Source of the DNA: Ipomoea triloba
Lineage: Eukaryota > Streptophyta > Magnoliopsida > Solanales > Convolvulaceae
Direction: 5' to 3'
NCBI RefSeq assembly: GCF_003576645.1
Contig: NC_044920.1
Location: forward strand, 26,482,185 to 26,546,184
DNA: 64,000 bases
The notes under the pieces are model-generated. The model saw only the letters and a list, made by a program, of their open reading frames with translations. It had not been told where the DNA came from and searched no databases. The translations under genes and the position numbers were made by a program. This document shows, one piece after another, positions 1 to 11,548 of the stretch (positions are counted from its first letter, which is position 1; every line of letters begins with the position of its first letter).

Positions 1-322
1 AAGAATCAACTAGCTAAGTTATATGAATTTAGTCCATGTGCGACTCCAACAATATTACATAGAGCTTAATTGGACAAGATGTTAGGGAGGTTTCAAAAAT
101 AAGTAGGATTAGAGTTAACATTATCGACTCATTAAGATTCAACCAACTCAATGATTAAGTGATTTATTAGCTCATATAAATTGATCTAAGATGATGGATT
201 CGACTCATTAAGACTCAACCAACTCACTGATCAAATGACTTATTAGTTCATAAAGATTGGTCTAAGACGATGGATTCCACTCAAATCTACACCTACACAA
301 AAAAAAAAAAAAAAAAAAAAAA
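1..322. other. AT-rich intergenic DNA
   Basis: No gene is visible. There are two imperfect copies of a phrase around gactcattaagattcaacc (about 127-160 and 207-240), so a short degenerate direct repeat is present. The segment ends in a poly-A run that enters the assembly gap. Confidence 0.5.
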
Positions 323-982
323 NNNNNNNNNNNNNNNNNNNNNNNNNNNNNNNNNNNNNNNNNNNNNNNNNNNNNNNNNNNNNNNNNNNNNNNNNNNNNN
401 NNNNNNNNNNNNNNNNNNNNNNNNNNNNNNNNNNNNNNNNNNNNNNNNNNNNNNNNNNNNNNNNNNNNNNNNNNNNNNNNNNNNNNNNNNNNNNNNNNNN
501 NNNNNNNNNNNNNNNNNNNNNNNNNNNNNNNNNNNNNNNNNNNNNNNNNNNNNNNNNNNNNNNNNNNNNNNNNNNNNNNNNNNNNNNNNNNNNNNNNNNN
601 NNNNNNNNNNNNNNNNNNNNNNNNNNNNNNNNNNNNNNNNNNNNNNNNNNNNNNNNNNNNNNNNNNNNNNNNNNNNNNNNNNNNNNNNNNNNNNNNNNNN
701 NNNNNNNNNNNNNNNNNNNNNNNNNNNNNNNNNNNNNNNNNNNNNNNNNNNNNNNNNNNNNNNNNNNNNNNNNNNNNNNNNNNNNNNNNNNNNNNNNNNN
801 NNNNNNNNNNNNNNNNNNNNNNNNNNNNNNNNNNNNNNNNNNNNNNNNNNNNNNNNNNNNNNNNNNNNNNNNNNNNNNNNNNNNNNNNNNNNNNNNNNNN
901 NNNNNNNNNNNNNNNNNNNNNNNNNNNNNNNNNNNNNNNNNNNNNNNNNNNNNNNNNNNNNNNNNNNNNNNNNNNNNNNNNN
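323..982. other. Assembly gap (N run)
   Basis: This is 660 consecutive N bases flanked on both sides by poly-A (299-322 and 983-1007). The poly-A edges suggest that assembly stopped in a homopolymer. Any open frame across this gap is meaningless. Confidence 0.99.
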
Positions 983-1041
983 AAAAAAAAAAAAAAAAAA
1001 AAAAAAATGGAGAACTTCACTCTACCATTTAGCCACCTCAT

Positions 1042-1043
<2 letters not shown>

Positions 1044-1082
<39 letters not shown>
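1044..1082. repeat. (AT)n microsatellite
   Basis: About 39 bp of uninterrupted TA dinucleotides lie just after the gap. Confidence 0.95.
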
Positions 1083-1084
<2 letters not shown>

Positions 1085-2021
1085 TCCATCTCTCCAAGAA
1101 AATAACCCCTTACCCCTTATTTTTTATTCCCTACTTCATCTCCTTCATGGGCATGGAGTTGAGTTAATGACTTCCCATCAAAGGCTAATCATAATTGCAC
1201 AAGCATGTACTATTAACTATTACATCAAATACTAGAATCCGTGGCTCAACTAAGATAAAAAAAAATGTAATTTTTTCCATTGGATTTCTACATTAATTAA
1301 AATCATCATTCCTTAATGTCACAAGGCATTGGTTTAGTGAATGATACATCAAATCACTTAGACTTGCTTCCAACAACAAGATGTGGCTCAATTCCTATAT
1401 ACCGCGAACATTTTAACTTTGTAAGTTATGTTGCTAGATTTACTTTTTCAACCTACTGAAGCACAAAGAGTCAATAGTCACCTCCATTAAAGCTTAAACT
1501 CACTCCCTTATATATGTGGGTGTAAATGGGGTGTCACTAAACCACAGTCTTTAATTGGCTTGATGTATATATAACACAGAAAAGAAACGACAGAGGGAAA
1601 AGGGAGAGAATAAGTAAAGTGGGGGCAGCTGTGTAGATCCAATGGCTTAGCATAGGTAGTGTGTGACTCCGTGTCCTATCTTTCTTATATATCTTCTACA
1701 TATACTATACAGCTGGTTAGCAGATATATGAAGAAGCAGGCAGCCCCCACCACGATGCCTAGCCTATCTCTCCCCCAAAACCTTCCATTCCGTTATACCT
1801 TTCTCACCCGAAAGAATCAAATTAAATCATTGTGTTCATCATATCATATCATAATGCTCCTCATCCATCAGATTCCCATTCCACTCAATTTTTTTTAAGT
1901 CTTTGTTTCCCCTCAATCCGAGCCTCATATTCCGGGAATATATAAAGAGACTTGCTTTATGATGCCGGCCATGGCCGCCACTCATCTGTGATCGATCTAA
2001 CCCATATGGGAAGCTTCATCT
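1083..2021 (+). promoter_or_regulatory. Upstream region of MIR166, candidate TATA boxes
   Basis: No convincing coding region is present. Two TATA-like strings precede the MIR166 hairpin on the plus strand: TATATATAA at 1566-1574, followed by a purine-rich stretch, and TATATAAA at 1939-1946, about 80 bp before the hairpin. Either could set the start of the primary transcript. The sequence alone cannot decide, and short open frames here look random. Confidence 0.35.
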
Positions 2022-2117
2022 TTGAGGGGAATGTTGTCTGGCTCGAAGCCGCCATTAATCGTATCTCCTCCGATCCATCTTTAATGGTGTTTTCGGACCA
2101 GGCTTCATTCCCCTCAA
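2022..2117 (+). ncRNA. MIR166: MIR166 microRNA precursor hairpin
   Basis: The 21 bases at 2093-2113 match the conserved plant miR166 mature sequence, which begins TCGGACCAGGCTTCATTC. The 21 bases at 2028-2048 match the usual miR166 star strand on the 5' arm, which begins GGAATGTTGTCTGGCTCG. The arms pair from TTGAGGGG (2022-2029) with CCCCTCAA (2110-2117), and CCATTAA (2052-2058) pairs with TTAATGG (2081-2087) below the loop. In plants miR166 directs cleavage of class III HD-ZIP mRNAs and controls leaf polarity, meristem and vascular patterning. A polypyrimidine tract ending in GCAG at 2251-2254 looks like a splice acceptor, so the primary transcript may be spliced downstream. Family identity is secure; the transcript ends are unknown. 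Confidence 0.96.
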
Positions 2118-3240
2118 TCACTCCTTCCACCGATTCATCACTGCCTGCTAGCTTAGCTTCTTTAATTTTCTTCAAATTCAAGATTGATTTGGGTTATCTG
2201 AAGTTTTGCCCACAGTTTCATGTGAATTATTGAAGTTTGTTTTGGATTTTGCAGGGAGCTGAGGAATATGTATTGGCATAATGATGAAGGGCTTTGACCC
2301 TACCTTTCTGTTCTTCTTCAATTCTTTGTTGTTGAGGTTGAAGACAATAAATTGATGATTATATTGCTGGATGGCATGGGTCTAGCACGTACAATCGCAG
2401 TAGAAATTAATGGTGAATTTCTAATTTACTTTTGGAGCATCTTCATCATCATGGCTGTGTGATTTCTGTGTCTTTAATTCCTACTACATCAATTCACCTT
2501 TTTGAGTCTAGACTGCTTCATCATCATCATATGATTGAGTAAATTAGGGCTTCTTTTCCCCTCATCATTGCTGCAACCTTCTTCAATTCTTCTTCTCCAT
2601 GCAACCATCTTTCTAGGGTTTTCTCTCTCCATATACACAAACAGTACCAGTAAAATAGTGTTAATGAGTCCACACAAGCAACTCAATTGATTTTGAGCTG
2701 TTAAAGAAATGGAAATCAAAGAATTAATGAGCAAAGTTTGGATTTTTTGCTTAATTTCCTTTTCTGGACTTTTCTTTTATCCTTGTCTTTTTCCCTAATA
2801 CAAGATTCCTTTTTTTAGTTTCAATTTCTGCAATAATTCCTTATTTACAACAATATATATTAAACACGTGATTGGGTGGGTGTTGATTAATCCATGGCCG
2901 TAAGATGCAGGCAGAGTGGGGAGTGGACTAAAGATCTGATCCTTCGGGCAGTCAAATGTATGATCTCCTGAGCTAAGGTACGTATTGCTTCTGCTTTATT
3001 GTTATTCTTTTCGATCTGTCAGATCAAATTTTTTGTCCTTTTTTTGTTGTTCTTTCCAGTCTAATCTACTCCTAAAGTAAATATGCCTTTTACATTTATT
3101 CTGAATGAATGTTGCACCACTAATCTATATTCTCCTCAATCTAAAGATAAGGGACAATAAATCTTCACCATATATATAATACATCCACTCCTTATATTCT
3201 TATCATTACAAAATATAATTTTTTTTGGATTGACATAAAC
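2118..3240 (+). other. Downstream part of MIR166 transcript and intergenic DNA
   Basis: No protein-coding gene is seen. A candidate 3' splice site (TTTTGCAG, 2247-2254) and T-rich tracts are compatible with a spliced non-coding primary transcript running from the hairpin. Short open frames on either strand have no recognisable family. Confidence 0.35.
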
Positions 3241-3497
3241 GGGGTGTTTGATAAATAGCCGTTAGTTGTTAGCTGATTGATTGAGTTAATGTGTTTGATT
3301 AGTAAATAGCATCAGCTGTTAACTGATAACTAATTATATGCAAAATGACGCAGCTTTTTTAATTTTAACGTTTTGAAACAATAAGCTATTATAAAAAGTT
3401 AATTAATCCAGCGCTCATATTGACTATTTAACCAAGTCAAATATCTAGTGGTCAAACAAGTCAAAGTTGACTGGTAAGCTAACTATATTACCAAACC
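3241..3497. mobile_element. Candidate MITE (hAT/Harbinger-like)
   Basis: The left edge reads GGGGTGTTTGATAAATAG and the right edge ATTACCAAACCGG, which are imperfect inverted ends of the GTTTGGTAA kind common in plant MITEs. The interior is AT-rich and non-coding. I could not find an exact target-site duplication, so the class is uncertain. Confidence 0.4.
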
Positions 3498-5800
3498 GGA
3501 CCATAATATAACTACCGCTAATTTCTCCGTCTGTCCATCCAATATATATTGTCATATTTAATCAAACATAAATTTAAAAGATTACATTTAGTAACTTATA
3601 CCATCAACACATTTGCTTTTGGAGACAATTGCAACATGCCATATCATTTATTTATTTTTAAGTTCATGTGGACTGCAATTTTGCTAATATGACAAATTGT
3701 ACACCCTACATGGACAAGGTGGAGCCCAAAATTGTTTTGATTGTTAATTATTGTTGTTGTTATTAGTATTGTCATTGTTGTTGTTATTATTATTTTATTT
3801 TGTGTGAAAGTACGAACTATTTTTGAAAGTGGATGGACTTGCATGGATGTATAGAGAATATTAGTGGTAATTGCAAATAGATAAATTTATAGAAAGCAAA
3901 ATTTTTAAGCATATAACGTGACTACACAATTCTTTATATTATCACGTTAGATAGTGAATGATTTTAGTGAAATTTTTTTGTTCCTATAGTATGATCCATT
4001 GCAAATATGATGATATATATAATAGTAGAGTCTACTTACTAATATTTTAGGGATTTTGGATGCTGATAGCCATAGTGATATATTTCTATTTTTACCGTTG
4101 TAAACATTTTTAAAAGGTGATATTTTAGGGAATGAAGTAATAAATGTGCCAAAAATCTTATGGTCAAGCGGTATAAGTATGGTTCTCTCAAATGAGATAT
4201 CACAAGTTTGAATCTCAAGTATATATGGGTAAATATTACATTTTAATAGAGTCAATAGTAGTGATTAGGATGATATTTGCATGGATTTGTATACCCATTA
4301 ATCTTAAATTTGATTTGGACTAGACAGGGAGTGTAATAGGATTGTTTACGCAACACTTTGGCTACAAAAAAACTAACACACAAAGAATACGTAGACGTCC
4401 ACTTAGCTTGCCGGTTTGTGCATGACCAAATCATCAGTGATGGAAGGTGTTTGGGTGCTGAGTTGAGATGATTGGGAACAACGCGGAAGTTACGTACTAC
4501 ACACAGAAGCTGACTGCCACAAACATATCTGAAGTTGACAACACCTAAGCCTATCAAATTCTATACCACTTAGTCAGTACACTTCACCCCTATGGAAAGA
4601 AAATAATACTATGTGTATTTTCAATTTTTACTCATAACTTTTATTTTCAATATCAATTTTTTTTATCTAAATATACTTTTTTTTTTTTAGAGGTTTACAT
4701 GATAAAAATAACATATTATTGCTTGTCACTCCAGAGTATATATAGTAAAAACTCTAATATAGATATATATTTTTTTTGAGTTTTTCATACCAAAAAAAGA
4801 TGTTCTTTTATTTTTTATTTTTTGGCCATTAGTTGGTTAGACTGTGCATATATGATCTCAAGTGTCACCCGTTGTTGCACATTTAGTCCCACTACTCGGG
4901 GTCTGGCTCAATCATGAATCATAATTGAAGCAAAACAAGGTGGTCAAGCTAAAAGCAACCACATAAGTGATTTTTGGGTGAATTTTTGTAGCAGAAAAAA
5001 TTAGTGGTGATTTTTAGATTGATGAGGGTGCGATTTTTGATAATTATTTCTCTTGCAAATAACAATTTTTGGTGGGATCCACTAATTAAGAAAATTAGAA
5101 ACAGTTACCGGAGTGTGCGTGTGGCACATTGCAAGCTCTAGCTGGGCACATAAATCCATTTTATTTATTTATTTCACTTTAACTTTGTTGTCAGGTTTTT
5201 TTCTCTTTTTTTTCCCCTTTATTTTCTTCTTCTCTCTTCCCTCTCTTCCTTACATGCCTCTGCAAAAAAAAAAAAAAAAAAAAAAAAAAANNNNNNNNNN
5301 NNNNNNNNNNNNNNNNNNNNNNNNNNNNNNNNNNNNNNNNNNNNNNNNNNNNNNNNNNNNNAAAAAAAAAAAAAAAAAAAAAAGCAACTTCCGTCAGCTG
5401 GGAAGAGAAGGCATTTCTTTAATTTCAATTTTGCTAAAAAAGGCAAGTGTTGGTTCAAGTAAAGTGACTTTCCAAACTTCAAAAATTGCCATTTTCATGA
5501 AACGCATTTTCAATGGCTAGCTTTGCTTAGCTTAGCTAGCTCTTGTAGACATTAGCACCCAATTTCCGTCAGCTGATTGAACCATACAAAAACCACAGTA
5601 CTGCTCCCACCTCTCATCTGACGTTGTACCTATGTCTGCTGGACTTGTCGTCTCTTGAAATCTGCGGCCTTTTAGCTTTCAAGTACTCCGTAATTTACAT
5701 TAAGTTTTAAAGAGAATATTAAAGAAAAGTAGTACCATTGGCTATTAATATAATCATATCATCATCAACTGGTTAATACACAGTGCCGCACAGTTTCAAA
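3498..5800. other. Intergenic AT-rich DNA
   Basis: This stretch holds a TTG/TTA-rich low-complexity segment (about 3735-3797), several A/T homopolymers, and the second N gap. No open frame resembles a known protein. Its right end (about 5700-5800) is the 3' flank of the minus-strand receptor kinase B1. Confidence 0.5.
5291..5361. other. Assembly gap (N run)
   Basis: This is 71 N bases bordered by poly-A on both sides (about 5264-5290 and 5362-5383). Confidence 0.99.
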
Positions 5801-8707
5801 TTAATCCACAATTATATCCAAGGCTTGGGAACTAGCATCATTTGTCAAAAATGATGTGTATTCAGAGGAATCTGGTATGGAACTCGAATATTGATCCATT
5901 TCCATAATTGGTTCTGAATGGAAAGTGTTTTCAGGTGGCATTTGGAGCAGCTCAAGATCGCCTTCAAGCATTTCGACCACCCTACTCATAGAGGGCCTTT
6001 GAGTTGGGCTCGTTTGGATGCACCAAAGCCCAACTATGGTCATCTTCTTTGTAATTCTCTTCTCATCCTCATCTCCTTCTCCCAGCTCAATTGCCTTGCC
6101 CTTGTTGATATCACTGTAAATCCAAGATGGGAAATATTTACTTGACTCATTTTGTTCGGTAACCGGGTTTTCCTTCAGGCCTAGCATTTCCATTAGTAGC
6201 ATTCCGAAGCTATACACATCTGCCTTGTGAGAAATGGCTCCAATCCTTCTGGTAATCAACTCGGGTGCCACATACCCAATTGTTCCACGGGCTGCAGTTA
6301 GTGTGACTATGCTTTTATCAGTCGGGAAGAGTTTAGCAAGACCAAAATCAGAGATTTTTGGGACGAAATTCTCATCCAAAAGTATATTGTGCGGTTTGAT
6401 GTCGAAATGTAGAATTTGAATGTCGCAGCCTCGGTGCAAGTACTCAATCCCACGGGCTACTCCCACTGCAATCTCAAATTTCCTTTGCCAATTCAACAAA
6501 CTCGCATTAACTCCTCGATTAATATACTTGTCAAGGGATCCATTAGGCATGAAGTCATACACCAGAGCACGCTTATAATTCTCCGCACAATACCCGACAA
6601 GTTGAACAACATTGACATGATGAATCCTTCCCATGGAACCAACTTCATTGATGAAATCTTGGCCGTTAGACTTGGGCTTGCTTATTACCTTCACTGCAAC
6701 ATCGCGGCCACTTCGAAGTTTACCTTTGTAAACAGAACCAAATCCCCCTTCTCCTAGCTTCTCCTTGAAGCCTTTGGTCATATTCTTGATGTGTCTGTAG
6801 GAGTACCTAATGGGCGACAGATTATTCTCAGCGTTTAGGAAATTCTCAATTGCATCGAACACTGACAGGTGCCTTCTTTGCAGTTTGATAATTAGGAACA
6901 CTATAGCACATGGAATTCCAATTATAATCCTTAGAAGAATACTGATCCCTGCAATCCAACGCAGAGAGATGATATATACATATATATATAGTCTGATTTC
7001 TGTATAACATTATGAGGCTCAATATTGATCACATAGGTTTAATTTGTCCGTAACTTAGTAACTAGAACAAGAAGCTTACCTCCCAAAACTGCAGCTGCAG
7101 CTATAAGTATACCCACACCTACAAAATATTCCAAAAATTATTAGTTACAGAATTATACTACAGAGTTTTCAAAATAGCCTTAAAACTCTTTAAACGAGAT
7201 TGAGTTCTTGCCACAAAAGCCAAAATCTCTCCCCTCGAAGACTCAACACCTCAGTCTGACAAAATTGTAGAGGGGTAAATAAAGGTGACTTAATGGCTCA
7301 TTAAGTGGGAAGACTATTGACTGATGCTGAGACACCTCACAAGAGGGTGAAACTCTCATACTGCAATTGACTCATCATATGTTTTTGTCTATAATCTATC
7401 GCCCAGAAATCAACTGAACTACAAGAGAGACAAAGATTGAGTACTTACCCTTTAGAAGATGGAATGCCATTCCCGAGGGGCTATCTACAATAAGATCGTC
7501 ATGGGGATTCAATTAAGTTAGATACAAGCTAAGATATGCAGTTGAGGGAGGAATAATGGAGGATGAGTTACTTTTCATTCTTACCGGGCACGCAGGTAAC
7601 CACATTTAGAGCTCCAACTTCACACTTTTCTTTCCCGCATGGCTCACAAAGAACTGCCTGGAACCAGGATAGCTCAAATCCATACATCATAGCATCATGG
7701 ATATCCAAAAGACTAACATTCTGAGCCCCATTTTCTTGAATTTTCCATGAAGTCTGGGTTATGAGATCAACCCGGCATGAAACTCTTAAATCTGATGCTA
7801 TAAAGGGGCCTATCTTAGCATAAGCAAAGCCTCCAGAGGAATAGAATGGAGCATTCCCTGTAAGATTAAAACTGAATAATATAGGATCTAACCTCCAGCC
7901 ATAGTTGGTGTTTGTTGTTGCCTGAATGAACTGTGTTGAGTGCTGCCTTTGCTTGAGTGAACTGTATTTTTCCCTCACTTTTACTCTATACTCTCTGGAT
8001 GGTGTATGAGACTGAATGTTTGAGCAGTGAGAGGTTGAGGTCCTTAAATAGCTGCAGACCATCAATGCAGCAGAAATCCCAAATGTCTTCCTACAGTTGT
8101 TTGTACCACAAATGGTTTGTCTCCCAAATGAAAATGACAGGTTTGGACTTTTATTGGACAAAACCTTTCATCTCCTTATTAGACAAAACCTTTCATTCCC
8201 ACCATTGGTTCTATTAGAACAGTCATTAGCTGTTATTTCTACAAAAGCCGAAGAATTCTTCATTGGGAAAGGACAGGTGAAGAAAACAATTGGCACTGTA
8301 ATTTCAAGAAAAGTTCTGTTCTGAAAAAGGTCGATGTCATATGTATTGCTCCCACCACCAAAACTGTACCGGCCTAAAGCATATTGAGGAAACGAACACA
8401 TATTGTTTTCTTGCACGCCAGGATCGGCCACACGGATAGTGTAGTTGTTGTAATTGATGGATTGGACATAGTATTTCTGGGAATTTAAAGTTAACACTGT
8501 TTGATTTTGTTCGCAGGTTAACTCGTAATTGGCCTGGCCACAATCTTGTGGATCGGTAATTAGTCGAAAAGGGTAGGTAATATTGTGGATGCTCCCACAG
8601 GAAGAAGGGTTGCATTGGCTGTTGGAAAACCATGGAAATTGGATTACAAGTATGCTTATTAGACATGCAATGACTAGAGGTTTTGATCTGCAGGCTGTTG
8701 CAACCAT
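5801..8707 (-). CDS. LRK10-like receptor kinase B1, exon 1 interrupted by a solo LTR
   Basis: This is a membrane receptor-like kinase of the LRK10L/Lr10 family. Exons read on the minus strand are 8707-7585, 7484-7449 (36 bp), 7118-7080 (39 bp) and 6948-5801, with GT-AG borders and consistent phase (one base, then two). The ATG at 8707 opens a signal peptide followed by a GUB_WAK module ([18 protein letters not shown]). The TM segment is about 287-307. In the kinase, the Gly-rich loop is GEGGFG, the ATP lysine is near 372, HFD near 467, DFG near 486 and APE near 514. A solo LTR (7859-8195) sits in exon 1. Without it and one TSD copy the four exons sum to 2004 nt, 667 codons plus stop. The ORF ends in IIVD like its paralogues. 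The head-to-head neighbour is A1. Ligand and function are unknown; related kinases act in defence signalling. Confidence 0.85.
7859..8195 (-). mobile_element. Solo LTR in exon 1 of kinase B1
   Basis: This 337-bp segment begins TG and ends CA and is flanked by the 5-bp duplication TTCCC (7854-7858 and 8196-8200), the signature of an LTR left after recombination. A TATTTAAGG box read on the minus strand (about 8040-8052) fits an LTR promoter in the same sense as the host gene. One LTR end holds a 14-bp tandem repeat (GACAAAACCTTTCA, units at 8157 and 8182). No internal retroelement genes remain. An alternative reading is a spliced intron (see findings). Confidence 0.8.
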
Positions 8708-9372
8708 TTTGTTGAGGTACGGTGATTGGCTTGTGAAGACGATGATTTAATAAATCCAATTATTATTTTGATTATTTCTAGGCGTTGACCATTCTATTTA
8801 GTGGGCTGTCTGCACCCGTGTAATTCAAACTAGTTGCTTATCCACGGTTTGGCAAATTGGCACTAGGCCACTAGCATTTGTTTACATAAAGTATTTCATC
8901 GTTCACATGGGATGATAAGAAAAGTGATTTTGCACTGGCAACTCAATTGATTCCGTCCAACAATTCTCTCTTGGTCATAACTGTTTATTACTTACTATTA
9001 TTTTAAACATAGTTTTATTTTTTTATATACTTGTCACATTTTGGAAAGGTAAAGTGTTGAATTTGATTTTTAACCAACTTCGCTTAACAATTCCTGGTCA
9101 CTCATTGTTGAACTTGGTCTTTCTTTGGCTTAAACTCAACATTTATGGGTTTCTAGAGGACGCAAAACACTGATCTTCCACGTAATAGCCCATTGAGGTA
9201 ACTTGATTTATCCCTGTTAGGTCGAGGTGTGGAGCTTGAGCATGGGGAATTGTGGGCAAGAAAAGTCATTATATTCATATGTGTTGACTTTGAACACTTT
9301 GGCACTTATGCGGGGACAGCAGCCATTGTAATAATGAAGGACCAGAGCGAGTGATGTGAGTATTGCTCAGAG
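8708..9372. promoter_or_regulatory. Head-to-head promoter region of B1 and A1
   Basis: The 665 bp between the divergent ATGs of B1 (minus) and A1 (plus) contains no gene. A phrase around TTGAACACTTTGGCACTT (about 9288-9307) is shared with the region before A2 (about 35315-35333), and a GATAAGAAAAGT phrase occurs near 8914-8928. Both look like conserved upstream sequence of type A genes. Confidence 0.5.
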
Positions 9373-11263
9373 ATGGCGAACTTCTTCTCCTTCTTCTTCT
9401 CATTTCGTCTCTTAATCATTGCCCTACTTCCATTTCTTGTTCTGGGGATTGATGATTGCGGGGAGAGCAGGTGCAGAAAAGGCGGCCCGAGAATCCGTTT
9501 CCCTTTCAAGCTCAAACACGAGCAAGATCAGCACTGTGGGTACCCCGGATTCGAGTTATCCTGTGACAACAATGGCAACACTGTGATGGAATTTCCGCAT
9601 GCAGTGCAATTACACGTCGATCGGATTGACTACGTTTCCCAGCAGATCTTCCTGTCGGATCCTCATGCCTGTGTTCCCGGCAAGATGCTATTAAACCTTA
9701 ATTTATCCGAAACTCCATTCCAGTATTCCAATCCCGCCCCAATCTTGCTTGAGTACTCCCTGTTCAACTGTTCCGATGATGCATCAAAGTATCCTGAGAA
9801 TTTCGATGATCAGATAATTTCGTGTCTTGGTGTTCCTGGTCACCAAGTACACGCCTTTTATTCTTTTATGTCCATCGATTATTTCCCTTCCCCATCTTGC
9901 ATAAAATTCCATGAAACTACATTGCCCTTTCAGAAGGAAACTCTTAGTAGTATGAGTACTCTTCAACTTAATTGGTCAAGACCATCCTGTTCACATTGTG
10001 AGACACAGGGCAAGTTTTGTAGCTTGAACAACACACTATCAGCAGAAGTTCAATGCCTTAACAGACCCAAGAAGACAGGATCCAAAACCCTAATTATTGC
10101 AGGTAATGCTCAAATCTTAATTTATTTGTCACCAGGAACCAGCTGAGCTACCTGTGCGGGCTGATTCTGATTTCTTGGGAATAAAAGTATATGCCATTCT
10201 GATTTGTTGTCTGAAACATATATATGCAGGTTCCATTTCAGGATTCTTTCTGGTGGCAATTGTCACCTTTGGCGCCTACCAGTTTTACACCAGAGGCAAA
10301 ATGCATAAAGAGAATCAGAAAAGAGTTGAGAAATTTTTGGAAGATTACAGAGCTGTGAGGCCAACAAGATATAGCTTTGCTGATATCAAGAAAATCACCA
10401 ATCAGTTGAGTGAAAGACTGGGAGAAGGAGGTTATGGAACTGTGTACAAAGGGAAGGTTTCCAGTGAAATTCTTGTTGCAGTCAAAGTGCTGAAAGATTC
10501 CAAGGGGAACGGCGAAGAGTTCATCAATGAAGTCGGGATAATAGGGAAGATCCACCATGTTAACGTGGTTCGTTTGGTAGGGTATTGCGCGGATGGATTT
10601 AGACGGGCACTGGTGTACGAGTACTTGCCAAATGAATCCCTGGAGAAATACATATTTTCAACAGAGTCAAAGAATGTAGCCCTGAGTTGGAAGAAGATTC
10701 AAGAAATAGCTCTTGGGATAGCTAAAGGGATGGAGTATCTTCATCAAGGTTGTGACCAGCAAATCCTTCATTTCGACATCAAACCCAACAACATCCTGCT
10801 AGACCACAACATGAATCCCAAGATTTGCGATTTTGGACTCGCGAAACTGTGCTCCAAAGAGAAAAGTGCTGTCACCATGACGGCCGCCAGGGGAACCATG
10901 GGCTACATTGCACCAGAAGTCGTGTCAAGGAATTTTGGCAAAGCGTCTCACAAGTCCGACGTTTATAGCTTTGGCATGTTGCTTCTTGAAATGGTCGGAG
11001 GAAGGAAGAATGACACCGGGCAGCAGGAGGGTAGTTTTCCAGAATGGGTGTACAATCACTTGAACAGAGGAGGAGAGCTGCGAATTCGTATTGAGGAGGA
11101 TGATGATGAAGCAATTGCGAAAAAACTAGCGATCATAGCGCTGTGGTGCATTCAGTGGCAACCTGTGGATCGGCCATCAATGAAAATGGTGGTTCAAATG
11201 ATGGAAAGAGAGGGAGATGACTTGGTGCTGCCCTCTAGCCCTTTTGCAGGCTCTCAAATGTGA
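9373..11263 (+). CDS. LRK10-like receptor kinase A1
   Basis: This is a membrane receptor-like kinase of the LRK10L family. Exon 1 is 9373-10102 and exon 2 is 10230-11263. The donor is GCAG|GTAATG and the acceptor TATGCAG|GTTCC. The spliced length of 1764 nt gives 587 residues. The signal peptide (LLIIALLPFLVLG) precedes a GUB_WAK module with DDC...SRC...FPFKL and C-x-YPGFELSC, then a WAK-associated part with SCSHCETQGKFC. The TM segment is about 246-262. In the kinase, the loop is GEGGYG, K is near 329, HFD 424-426, DFG 444-446 and APE 471-473. HFD replaces HRD, so it is a non-RD kinase, the class often linked to immune receptors. It is divergent from B1 and convergent with B2. All catalytic motifs are present, so it looks functional. 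The ATG follows CTCAGAG, as in A3. Confidence 0.92.
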
Positions 11264-11548
11264 ATCACCACAATAGTGATCTATGTCCTTCTGTCTCTTT
11301 TAGAAAGCTTTTTTACAAGAATGAGTTGTAAGACCAAAATCTCAATTTGAATGGTTTAACACACAATATTACTAACACAGTTAGGTCGAATTTGATTTGG
11401 ACAGCACATGTAATAACATATGATTACCATATTTTTGAAAATTTATTATATCTATCTTACAATAAGGTCAACATAATATGTAATTTGAACAGAGCAGCAA
11501 AGTGATATATAATAATGGGACCATCTAATTGCACACTGCGCATACCCT
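11264..11548. other. Convergent 3' flanks of A1 and B2
   Basis: This short AT-rich spacer separates two tail-to-tail kinase genes. Part of the sequence (rich in TTTGAAAATTTATTATATC) recurs after the type A remnants at about 28040 and 31860, showing that the convergent pair was duplicated as a unit. Confidence 0.6.

Noticed and set aside
262..1235. Long open frames on both strands across the first gap
   Set aside because: They consist mostly of N codons and poly-A or TA repeats; no protein is supported.
1659..2233. Short open frames around the MIR166 locus
   Set aside because: They have no family signal and one overlaps the miRNA hairpin; the RNA explains the conservation.
7568..8161. Separate protein starting inside the solo LTR of B1
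   Set aside because: The frame is open by chance through the LTR and then enters the B1 ectodomain; the start has no signal peptide or family match.
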